From an uncultured Candidatus Saccharibacteria bacterium (GTDB lineage: Bacteria > Patescibacteriota > Saccharimonadia > Saccharimonadales > Saccharimonadaceae): 64,000 bases of DNA. The stretch spans positions 65,000 through 128,999 of the forward strand of contig CAMZHH010000001.1 in assembly GCA_947306745.1 (NCBI GenBank). The letters run 5' to 3'. The position numbers were made by a program, and so were the translations under genes. Positions 10,423 to 19,447 of this stretch are shown here, in pieces; the stretch's first letter is position 1, and the number at the start of each line of letters is the position of its first letter. The notes below the pieces were generated by a model that did not search any database, had not been told where the DNA came from, and saw nothing but the letters and a program-made list of their open reading frames with translations.

Positions 10423-11534
10423 TTAACTCCTCCTATTATGGTGTTATACGGGAATAATTCATTCGTACCCATTATTACGAACGCCAATATGAAATAAGCT
10501 AGAGCTATTATATACATAATTGCAATTTTTTTCAGAGGCTTTTCTTTTGTCTCGTTTAGAATATTCCAAATCATCATTACTGCAAATGGCCAAAAGAAAT
10601 CAGCTAAACGTCCTAAATATCCTGAATAAAAACCAATTGCCGCATAGGCTGCGCCGGCGGTAATAATTGGTAGATAGTTTTCATTGACCGGGTTATTATT
10701 CTTGCGACTTCTATAATGGAAAGCGGCAATAATGGCGATAATTGCACAAATAATAAAATTGAAATTCAATAGGGATCCTTCGGTGTCCATGAAGGTCTCA
10801 TAATGTTTAACTGGTAGTAGGGAGCTTTCTACGAGAAAATTCAATGCTGGACCATAAAGGAATGCGATAATGACTGCTAATATTCCAAATACCAAAAACG
10901 CACGTCGGTAACCAATTTTGTTTGTAATATATGGAATTAAGAACACTGGCAATAATGCGATTGAAGCATAGTGAAGCGTAATCGCAAAAATAATCGACAA
11001 TATTAATTTTGTATAACGTACGCGACGATCCTTGATATGGCGCTTTATAATTCCTGCCAAAGCGAACGAGAGCACACTCATTGCCGCCATTTGACGCATC
11101 GTATTAAAGCTATTAGGGAATACCATTAATAGGAAAACACCATACAATACCCAAAAATGTTTCTTGTCTAAAATCCAAGCCGTACGATAGAGGAAGTATG
11201 CAGTGATAAATGCAAATATACCAAACATGAACCAGGAGCCAAATCCGAGACTACTACCTAAACGGACAACGATAATAATGAATGGCTCCATTTCGCCAGA
11301 CATAAAGCGGTCGATTGAATGACTGATCGGTTCATTCGATACTTCATCATAGAATTTATTATACGTAGCAGTATCTGTACCAGTTGTGTAACGGATTCCC
11401 GCGAAGATTGTTAATAATAAAACGCCTAATATGATGTATGTTTTTCGACCACGCTTTCCGCCTAGATAGAACAAAAAAGTCACAATCGCAAACATCAACA
11501 AATACACAAAAAAGCTAGCATACTCATTCAGCAT
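10419..11534 (-). CDS. EpsG-family polysaccharide polymerase (Wzy-like)
   Basis: Polytopic; LLLTIFAGIRYTTGTDTATYNKFY EpsG-like signature; neighbouring GTs. Confidence 0.78.
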   Translation of the reverse strand: MLNEYASFFVYLLMFAIVTFLFYLGGKRGRKTYIILGVLLLTIFAGIRYTTGTDTATYNKFYDEVSNEPISHSIDRFMSGEMEPFIIIVVRLGSSLGFGSWFMFGIFAFITAYFLYRTAWILDKKHFWVLYGVFLLMVFPNSFNTMRQMAAMSVLSFALAGIIKRHIKDRRVRYTKLILSIIFAITLHYASIALLPVFLIPYITNKIGYRRAFLVFGILAVIIAFLYGPALNFLVESSLLPVKHYETFMDTEGSLLNFNFIICAIIAIIAAFHYRSRKNNNPVNENYLPIITAGAAYAAIGFYSGYLGRLADFFWPFAVMMIWNILNETKEKPLKKIAIMYIIALAYFILAFVIMGTNELFPYNTIIGGVK

Positions 11535-12627
11535 CGTAAATTGCCTCTAGTTTCTTAACTAATTTTTTGATATCAAATTCCTGTACAGCAGGAACCTTAA
11601 TAGCCTTTTTACGTTCAGATGCTGGAATGATATTTTTTGCAGCGTTAATCCAATCTTGCGGTTTATCTAATGCAATAAAATCACTAGTATCTAATAGCTT
11701 CGTCTGAATTGGTACATTTTTGCTAAAAATGCATTTCATACCATTAGCTTGTGCTTCAATGCCGACTGTTGGAATTCCTTCAAATAACGAAGGAAGCATG
11801 AAAACATCCGCCATCGAATAGTACTTATAAATATCTGCACAGGCAGGCAATAAGTGCACCTGTTTTGTTAATTTTAGCTGCTTAATACGATCTTTGTAGG
11901 TTTCGGTCAAAGAGCCGTTACCAATGATAAATAGATGAACATTTGGACACTGATCGCGGTAATTTGCGAGCAACGACATTAAGAAGCCTTGATTCTTAAC
12001 CTCTTCGATACGACCAACCGTGAGCCAAACCGTTTCGTTATTTTTAATTTTATATTTTTCGCGGAGTTCTTTACGGTATTGTTCGTTATATTTAAATAGA
12101 TTCAAATCAATGCCGCTCGAAATAACTGTAAATGGTTTTCTGCCAAACAGGAATTTGCCAGCTTCTTCGCCGCAAGCAATACGTGCATCGGCGTATTTAT
12201 TCAGGCGTTTGCGCATAATTTTTGCAACTAAGCGAACTTTTAAAGATTTAAGATTCTCGTTATTAGTACTATGACAATGCGCAATTAATTTTTTCGCACC
12301 GCCACGCTTACCGCCAGGCAAAGTTATTGCTGAATTAAAATCGATATGGCTATGAACGATATCAATTTTTTCTTTTCGCACTAAGTCTTCGATTTGTTTA
12401 GCGAAGTCCCATGGTTTCGAAGTGCGCGTATCGCGTAGGCTGACAATTTTTACGCCCATTTCTTTCAGCTCATCTTCGTAAGCAAACTTCTTACCGTCAG
12501 ATGGCTGCATAAAGGTTGCAATAATGAAACTGTATTTTTTGCGATCAATATTTCGGAGGGTATTCATGATATATGATTCTGCGCCACCACGATCGAGGCC
12601 ACCTAGAATATATAAAACTTTTTTCAT
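11524..12627 (-). CDS. Glycosyltransferase family 4
   Basis: LGGLDRGGAESYIMNTLR, VGRIEEVKNQGFLM, MLPSLFEGIPTVGIEAQANG. Confidence 0.9.
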   Translation of the reverse strand: MKKVLYILGGLDRGGAESYIMNTLRNIDRKKYSFIIATFMQPSDGKKFAYEDELKEMGVKIVSLRDTRTSKPWDFAKQIEDLVRKEKIDIVHSHIDFNSAITLPGGKRGGAKKLIAHCHSTNNENLKSLKVRLVAKIMRKRLNKYADARIACGEEAGKFLFGRKPFTVISSGIDLNLFKYNEQYRKELREKYKIKNNETVWLTVGRIEEVKNQGFLMSLLANYRDQCPNVHLFIIGNGSLTETYKDRIKQLKLTKQVHLLPACADIYKYYSMADVFMLPSLFEGIPTVGIEAQANGMKCIFSKNVPIQTKLLDTSDFIALDKPQDWINAAKNIIPASERKKAIKVPAVQEFDIKKLVKKLEAIYDAE

Positions 12628-13757
12628 CCTAAAACCTCCTGATATATTTTGCGCATATCGGTTAATGACTGGCGTAAAGAAAACTTTTCGTCAAACTTGA
12701 TATAGTATTTATCTTTGCCGGTAATTGCATTTTCAAGTTTTCTTTGTAGATCTTCAGGACTATTCAAGTCGAACAAACATTTTTTATCTTTACCAACAAT
12801 ATCGCGATGGCCACGGTTATTCGAAACTAAAGTCTGACATCCGCATAACACACCTTCGAGCGCGCCTAGTCCTAAGCCCTCACGGATACTAATTGAAATA
12901 TTCATATCCGATGCACGTAATATTTCGTCCACATTATTAACATAGCCAGGGAAGTGAATATTCTTTTCTAACCCAAGCTCAGCGACTAACTTTTCTAGTT
13001 TTTCTTGCAATGTGCCATAGCCGAGAAATAGAAAATGCAAATGTGGATATTTTTCAATTAATGGCGCTACGCATTTAATCAAATATTCATGGTTCTTATT
13101 TGCTGTAAATTCGGCCGGATAAGTTACCACAAAATCATCTTTAGAAAGCCCAAGTGATTTACGTGTTTTTTCGTTTTTTGCTGCGGTAGTCTTGTTGTTG
13201 AAACGAGTTAGATCGATTCCAACTCCGTTGATTTGTTTGACTGGACAGCTAAAGTTCTTTTTAGCTATTTCGTAATCTTCATGATTGATAGTAATTAGCA
13301 AATCTGTATGTTTAGACATCATTTTTTCGGCGCGATAAAATAGCAACCAGTTCTTTTTTGGTGCACCATTAAAGAAATGAAAACCATGCGCCGTATAAAT
13401 CACTTTGACGCCTTTTTTGCGTAAATTTTTTGCCGCCATACGCGTAACGACTGAGCCGACTGGTGTATGGGTATGGATGGCCTCATAATCATTTTCAGCT
13501 AGAATCTTTTTCATTTGGCGATAGGCCTTTATATGCTTATCAAAGCGCAATGGACTCCGTGCGAAATCTACCTTGAAGACATTGTCGGCATCAAAAACCT
13601 TCTCCTCGCAGGCGCAAGCATAGTCAACCTGCCAGCCTCCAATATTCAAATCATCATACGGTGCCTCGAGTTTACCGCGCAGCATGCGCATCAGTGGGCG
13701 GTTAAATTTATGGAAATTTGCCGTATGGGATGTAAACAATATCCTTCGTTTGGGCAT
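12624..13757 (-). CDS. Glycosyltransferase family 4
   Basis: IHTHTPVGSVVTRMAA, YTAHGFHFFNGAPKKNW, ISIREGLGLGALEG. Confidence 0.9.
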   Translation of the reverse strand: MPKRRILFTSHTANFHKFNRPLMRMLRGKLEAPYDDLNIGGWQVDYACACEEKVFDADNVFKVDFARSPLRFDKHIKAYRQMKKILAENDYEAIHTHTPVGSVVTRMAAKNLRKKGVKVIYTAHGFHFFNGAPKKNWLLFYRAEKMMSKHTDLLITINHEDYEIAKKNFSCPVKQINGVGIDLTRFNNKTTAAKNEKTRKSLGLSKDDFVVTYPAEFTANKNHEYLIKCVAPLIEKYPHLHFLFLGYGTLQEKLEKLVAELGLEKNIHFPGYVNNVDEILRASDMNISISIREGLGLGALEGVLCGCQTLVSNNRGHRDIVGKDKKCLFDLNSPEDLQRKLENAITGKDKYYIKFDEKFSLRQSLTDMRKIYQEVLG

Positions 13758-13802
13758 GCTCTTATTATAACAGCTACCATATGGTAAAATAAGAGAACAT
13801 AG

Positions 13803-15248
13803 ATGAAACCAAAAAGTATCAAGAAAAACTATATCTATAATCTTGTATATCAGATTCTCGTCATCATCATACCGCTAGTTACGGCACCATATCTTTCGCG
13901 TGTCTTGGGGGTGGAAGGTGTCGGTATTTATAGTTATACCTTATCAAATGTTTCATATTTCATCCTTTTGGCAAATGTCGGTATTGCAAGTTTTGGTCAG
14001 CGCGAAATTGCAATGAATCAAGACAATCGCAAGAAATACTCTAAGGTTTTCTGGGATTTGTATGGCTATCAGCTATTAATTGGCTTAGTTGCGGTCTTAT
14101 TCTACCTGGTTTATGTGTTTTTCTTTAGTAAATACACAATTATTCAAGCTGTACTGATCGTCAATCTCTTTTCGGCAATTATTGATATTACTTGGCTTTT
14201 CCAAGGCCTCGAAGAATATAAATATATCTCAATTCGCAATATCGTAGTAAAGCTAGTATTTACGGCGGCAATCTTTATCTTTGTCCATTCATCCGACGAT
14301 CTATTGCTATATCTAGGCTTAAATGCTGGCGCTACAGTCCTGTCGGCTGGCATCATGTGGCTTAGTGCGCATAAGATTCTTAATAAACCTAAATTCAAAG
14401 AAATTAGAGTCTTTAAATATTGGAAAGATACAATTATTTATTTCCTACCACAGATTGCGACTCAGATTTACACTATTCTAGATAAGACAATGCTTGGTCT
14501 AATTACCGGCTCACAGGTTGAGAATGGGTATTATGAGCAAGCTTATCGAATTACTAGTATCGTCATGACGGTTATTACCTCACTTAATATCGTGATTGCG
14601 CCACGCATGGCATATCTGTATAAAAAAGGTGATATTGCGCAGATACGTTATCGCTTAGCTAAATCATTGAGATTTGTTTTCTTATTATCAATTCCAATGA
14701 CAATCGGCTTAATGATTGTTGGCCCAGGTTTTTCGCAATGGTTCTTTGGTCCTGGTTATGAAAAAGTGCAGATTTTAATGCCGGTGATTGCTCCGATTAT
14801 TTTCATTATCGCAATTAGCAACTGTCTGGGTGTTCAATGCCTGACGCCATGTGGAAAACGCGCAAAAAGTGCTATGGCTCTTTGGATTGGTGCCGGTGTG
14901 AATTTGATTTCGAACCTCATTTTGATTCCGCACTTTGCTAGTATTGGTGCCGCTATTGGTACGATTATCGCTGAAACGACAATTACGGTTCTATTTATTA
15001 TCTTTTCTAGAAAATATATCGATTTCAAGACCGCAATTAAAGGTATGCGAAATTACATCATTGGCGGTATTTTAATGACAATGGCGTTATTTATTACGCT
15101 TCATTTCTTGCCGGAATTTACCCCTGTAAACACTATCATTGCCGTAGCTGTGGGCGTATTAACTTACGGCGCCACTATGATTGTTACACATGACGAATTT
15201 GTCTTTGAGTATATTGATCTGATAAAGCACAAGTTTTTAAAGCATTAA
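13803..15248 (+). CDS. Wzx-type oligosaccharide flippase
   Basis: YQILVIIIPLVTAPYLSRVLGVEGVGIYSY; 12+ TM segments. Confidence 0.9.
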   Translation: MKPKSIKKNYIYNLVYQILVIIIPLVTAPYLSRVLGVEGVGIYSYTLSNVSYFILLANVGIASFGQREIAMNQDNRKKYSKVFWDLYGYQLLIGLVAVLFYLVYVFFFSKYTIIQAVLIVNLFSAIIDITWLFQGLEEYKYISIRNIVVKLVFTAAIFIFVHSSDDLLLYLGLNAGATVLSAGIMWLSAHKILNKPKFKEIRVFKYWKDTIIYFLPQIATQIYTILDKTMLGLITGSQVENGYYEQAYRITSIVMTVITSLNIVIAPRMAYLYKKGDIAQIRYRLAKSLRFVFLLSIPMTIGLMIVGPGFSQWFFGPGYEKVQILMPVIAPIIFIIAISNCLGVQCLTPCGKRAKSAMALWIGAGVNLISNLILIPHFASIGAAIGTIIAETTITVLFIIFSRKYIDFKTAIKGMRNYIIGGILMTMALFITLHFLPEFTPVNTIIAVAVGVLTYGATMIVTHDEFVFEYIDLIKHKFLKH

Positions 15249-15288
15249 CTGCTATAATTAATACAGAAGACAAATAAAGGGGTTATAT

Positions 15289-16380
15289 ATGTACGACTAT
15301 TTAATTGTGGGCGCGGGCCTATTTGGCGCGACTATTGCGTATCGCGCAAAACAACAAGGTAAAAAAGTATTAGTAATCGATAAGCGCAATCATATTGCGG
15401 GTAATGTTTATACCGAAAATGTTGACGGTATTAATGTGCATAAATATGGCGCACATATTTTCCATACCGATTACAAGGATGTGTGGGATTTTGTAAATTC
15501 ATTTGTAGAGTTTAACCGTTATACTAATTCGCCAGTGGCGCGCATCGGCAATGAAATTTATAACATGCCATTTAATATGAATACTTTTGCGAAGATTTGG
15601 GATGATGTTTTCACTCCAGAAGATGCTAAGCGTCGTATCGATGAAGAGCGTAAAGAGATGGAGGGTAAGGAACCGCAGAACCTCGAAGAGCAGGCAATTT
15701 CGCTAGTTGGTCGCAGTATTTATGAAAAGTTAATTAAAGGATACACAGAGAAGCAATGGCATCGCGGCTGTAAGGATCTTCCTGCTGATATTATTAAGCG
15801 TTTGCCGGTGCGCTTTATTTACGACAATAACTATTTTAACGATCGCTACCAAGGGATTCCAATGGGCGGCTACACGAAGCTCGTAGAGGGGATGCTAGAA
15901 GGCGTTGAAGTGCGTCTAAACGAAAACTTCTTCGACAATGAGGAAGAGTACCGCAAGATGGCAAAAAAGATTGTTTATACTGGCATGATTGATGAATACT
16001 TTGGTTTTCAATTTGGTCACCTCGAGTATCGTTCACTTCGTTTTGATACTCAAGAATTGCCTGTGGAAAACTTCCAGGGAAATGCAGTTGTAAACTATAC
16101 TGGCCATGAAGTTGAATATACACGTGTTATTGAACATAAACATTTTGAATCAACCGAGTCGCCAAAGACTATTGTTACATACGAATATCCTGACGACTGG
16201 GACGATCCAAAGAAAGAGGCGTATTACGTAATTAATGATGAAAAGAATAACGCTCTAGCAGAAAAATATCGCGCCTTGGCGGAAAAAGAAACTAACGTCA
16301 TCTTTGGTGGCCGTCTAGCTGAATATAAATACTACGATATGGACGACGTCATTAAAAAGGCGCTTGAAACGGAAATTTAA
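15289..16380 (+). CDS. glf: UDP-galactopyranose mutase
   Basis: YDYLIVGAGLFGATIAYRAKQQGKKVLVIDKRNHIAGN; KYGAHIFHTDYKDVWDF; IPMGGYTKLVEGML. Confidence 0.96.
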   Translation: MYDYLIVGAGLFGATIAYRAKQQGKKVLVIDKRNHIAGNVYTENVDGINVHKYGAHIFHTDYKDVWDFVNSFVEFNRYTNSPVARIGNEIYNMPFNMNTFAKIWDDVFTPEDAKRRIDEERKEMEGKEPQNLEEQAISLVGRSIYEKLIKGYTEKQWHRGCKDLPADIIKRLPVRFIYDNNYFNDRYQGIPMGGYTKLVEGMLEGVEVRLNENFFDNEEEYRKMAKKIVYTGMIDEYFGFQFGHLEYRSLRFDTQELPVENFQGNAVVNYTGHEVEYTRVIEHKHFESTESPKTIVTYEYPDDWDDPKKEAYYVINDEKNNALAEKYRALAEKETNVIFGGRLAEYKYYDMDDVIKKALETEI

Positions 16381-16386
16381 TTCTAT

Positions 16387-16420
16387 AAAAAACACCCCCC
16401 CTCGCGGGGGTATTTTTTTA
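16387..16420. terminator. Bidirectional terminator between glf and lectin gene
   Basis: AAAAAACACCCCCCCTCGCGGGGGTATTTTTTT. Confidence 0.75.
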
Positions 16421-18778
16421 TTTCTTTTCGAACTTCCACTCTTGTGGAGCAAGCCAATTCATTTGCCAGATTTGAACATTAGTGCCAGCCGCTGTGCGTC
16501 CACCGCTAACATCGAGTGACTTACCCGAACATTGGTTGAAAATATTATACGTACCAGTTTTAGTTGGCACAATCTTCCAATATTGTGCACAGGCACCAGT
16601 CCAAGCCCATAACTGAACATTCGTTCCGTTTGCTGTGCGTGCGCCGGAGACGTCAAGATATTTATTGCCATAGTATGATTGGATCGTGTAATAACCAACT
16701 TTTGAATCAAAAGCTATTCTAAACATTTGCGGCTGGAGATTATTGCGCTGCCACATTTGAATATTGCGACCGTTCGTATAAATACCACCACTTACATCGA
16801 GCATATAATTGCTCCTCAATACACTTGCGATAGAATAAACACCATCATCGAGCGGGCGCATTACGCTACTTGTATTTTCAAACTTCCACTCTTGTGGAGC
16901 AAGATTATTATTTTGATACAATTGTACGACGCCATTAAGCTTTATGATGCCATTATGCACATCCAAAGCCTTCTCTGAACACTTATTATAAATGTTATAG
17001 TTGCCGTTTTCTTTCTTTACAATCTTCCAATACTGGCCACAAGAACCCGTCCAACTATGTAATACGATTCTAGTAAAATTAGCCGTACCGTCATCTTTCG
17101 CGCTTACATATTTATCAGTATAAGATGCTTTTATCGTGTAATAACCAGTAGTTTTATCAAAGCTTAACTTGAAGTTTTGTGGACTCATACCATTACGTTG
17201 ATACATTTGCAGAATTGAGTTTTCGGCCGTCAAGCCACCGCTCACGTCGAGCATATAGCTATGCGTAATTGCACTTGCAATGCGATATTCACCATCTTCA
17301 ATTGTGGCCGTATAGGTCGGTGTTTCTACGGTTGGGGTTTCCGTAGTTGGATTTGGTGTCTCCGTGGTTGGCGTTTCGTTGGTAGGCGCAGTAGTTGATG
17401 GATCCTCGGAGTTTGCGGTTTCTACCTCCTGCAACACGAAGCGCTGATCGTCGGAAGCCTTATATGGGGCTAATACGACTTTTCCGTCTTCGGCTATAGA
17501 CACGACGAGATTACCAGTGATTACTGATGCTAGGCTAAATGTACCGTCGCCATTATCGTAAGGCTTCCATTCTTGTGGATTTAAGCCATTTTGAGTATAT
17601 TGTTGTAATTCTTTGCCGCTAATCGCGTCGCCAGAAGGGATATCGAGCGCTTTGTCGGAATACTTATTAATAATATTGTAGTTGCCGTTTGATTTTTTCT
17701 TAATCGTAAAGATGTCTACTTTATTATTTGCGATAGCGCCAACTGTGTACTTAATACCATTTCCAGTATCTTCTTTTACTAGCTGTAAGGTTTTAGATTT
17801 ATCGCTAGCTAACGCTAGAGTATAATCACCTTCATTTAAAGAGATCGTAGCGTGCGTAGTTAAGGTTGTACCAAACCATTCATTAAAGTACATAAAGAAG
17901 TTACGGTTACCGTATGAGCCACATGTTGCAGTGCCTGGATAATTCTTTAATGCGGCATCGTTAGGTGTGTAAGGAGTATAGATATAGAGGGAAGTGGTAG
18001 CGATATTTTCAAGATAAACTCGCTTCGTGCCGCAACTTAAAGTTGGTGAATAGTAAATATTATTATATGCATAAGGGAAGTAACCATAGCTATAAATATG
18101 GTCCTTATAATAATTCATCTGCCAAGCGGCCATCATCATCTGGTTGTAGAAACCATAATATTTCTCATCGCACGGTGCAGTATCTGGGCAGCCATAACCC
18201 ATAATCGTGTTGTAGCCCCATTTAATTGGCCAATCGTCACCCCATGCGTAGCTTTCTTTCTTTAGCATTACGAGCAAAACTTGCGGGTTAATGTTATATT
18301 TTTGGGCGGCTTGGTAGATAATTTCCGCCGCCGAAAGCATATCTTCCTTCTTTTCGAAGTTAGTATCAAAATTCGTTTCATGCGTGGTTGGGTTTTCGTA
18401 ATATAAATTCACGCATACGTATGGCGGATCATGATAACGTGAATCACCACCAACTTCACGGCGCCATTTTGCATAATCGGCGCGCTTCATTGATGCTGGA
18501 GCGGTGCCCCAAGCATGATAACGCGCAGCGCCTAGGGTCTTCGTGCCCCATACGTCGCAAGTAGGAGTGTATTTATCTAAGAAAGCCTGAATTTCGGCGA
18601 CGGTCATTGTATTTTTGTTATAAAAAACTTCATCGTCAATAATTCGACCCGCTTTAAAATCGGTCGCCTTTACGGTAGCGTCCGAGCCTGGCGTATTAAG
18701 TATAGCTAGGCCAAAAAACACCGCCACGAAGACTAATGATGCTGCAATACTACTGTATCGTAAAAGTTTGTGTTTCAC
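16418..18778 (-). CDS. Secreted protein: muralytic (lysozyme-like) domain followed by three ricin-type beta-trefoil domains
   Basis: N-terminal signal/TM; INPQVLLVMLKKESYAWGDDWPIKWGYNTIMGYGCPDTAPCDEKYYGFYNQ; repeated YMLDVSGG...IQMWQRN...QxWKIV...KALDV...APQEWKF blocks; Thr/Pro/Glu linker. Confidence 0.82.
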   Translation of the reverse strand: MKHKLLRYSSIAASLVFVAVFFGLAILNTPGSDATVKATDFKAGRIIDDEVFYNKNTMTVAEIQAFLDKYTPTCDVWGTKTLGAARYHAWGTAPASMKRADYAKWRREVGGDSRYHDPPYVCVNLYYENPTTHETNFDTNFEKKEDMLSAAEIIYQAAQKYNINPQVLLVMLKKESYAWGDDWPIKWGYNTIMGYGCPDTAPCDEKYYGFYNQMMMAAWQMNYYKDHIYSYGYFPYAYNNIYYSPTLSCGTKRVYLENIATTSLYIYTPYTPNDAALKNYPGTATCGSYGNRNFFMYFNEWFGTTLTTHATISLNEGDYTLALASDKSKTLQLVKEDTGNGIKYTVGAIANNKVDIFTIKKKSNGNYNIINKYSDKALDIPSGDAISGKELQQYTQNGLNPQEWKPYDNGDGTFSLASVITGNLVVSIAEDGKVVLAPYKASDDQRFVLQEVETANSEDPSTTAPTNETPTTETPNPTTETPTVETPTYTATIEDGEYRIASAITHSYMLDVSGGLTAENSILQMYQRNGMSPQNFKLSFDKTTGYYTIKASYTDKYVSAKDDGTANFTRIVLHSWTGSCGQYWKIVKKENGNYNIYNKCSEKALDVHNGIIKLNGVVQLYQNNNLAPQEWKFENTSSVMRPLDDGVYSIASVLRSNYMLDVSGGIYTNGRNIQMWQRNNLQPQMFRIAFDSKVGYYTIQSYYGNKYLDVSGARTANGTNVQLWAWTGACAQYWKIVPTKTGTYNIFNQCSGKSLDVSGGRTAAGTNVQIWQMNWLAPQEWKFEKK

Positions 18779-19337
18779 TTACTCCTCCCGCAGTTTTAGA
18801 TTTATATTCCACTTTTACTTGCCAATCTCCACTAGCAAGATCTCCACGATTGAAAACTAATGCTTCGCAGACCGTATTTTTTGGATCTGGTAATATATTT
18901 ACAGTATAACTCTTAGTGGCTACTCCTGATAGAGTATAGGTGCAACTGCCGTCGGATTCGATAAAGTTTGTAATCTTACCACTTACAATAGTAACGCCAT
19001 TATTTTGACGGACCGCTAAGTCGAATTCCGGAATTTTTAGGCCGTTCTCTGCAACTTTCACCTCTGGTTTCTTTGCGGCTTCATCCATTAGGTCTTTAAT
19101 ATCGGTTACGTCTTGATTCTCGACGTTTCCTTCTTCATCTTCTTTAATATCTGTGTAGACTTCCGCGGTATTCGGATTTTCCGGATCGACACTCTTCTTT
19201 GGGGGAGTATTAATAATGTGATAAATAGACAGGCCACCAAAAACTACAATTGCTACGCAAATAACTGCGCCCAAAATCTTGATTGGATAGTGTTTATTGA
19301 CCTTTTTTTGATTTGACTTTTTTGTTTTTGTCGGCAT
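18750..19337 (-). CDS. Single-pass membrane/secreted protein of unknown function
   Basis: Lys-rich N-term then TM KILGAVICVAIVVFGGLSIYHII; overlaps start of downstream lectin gene. Confidence 0.7.
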   Translation of the reverse strand: MPTKTKKSNQKKVNKHYPIKILGAVICVAIVVFGGLSIYHIINTPPKKSVDPENPNTAEVYTDIKEDEEGNVENQDVTDIKDLMDEAAKKPEVKVAENGLKIPEFDLAVRQNNGVTIVSGKITNFIESDGSCTYTLSGVATKSYTVNILPDPKNTVCEALVFNRGDLASGDWQVKVEYKSKTAGGVSETQTFTIQ

Positions 19338-19447
19338 TTTGAGCCTCCTTACCTAAATTTAAGCATCTTTACCTTAAAAAAGCAAGAGCATAATGGCTAA
19401 AAATGCTTATTCTATTTTTTATTTTGCTTGTGCTATAATATTTTCAT

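Noticed and set aside
17290-17400. Imperfect short DNA repeats as a mobile or phase-variable repeat
   Set aside because: They encode the Thr/Pro/Glu linker of the lectin protein and are degenerate at DNA level; low-complexity coding explains them.
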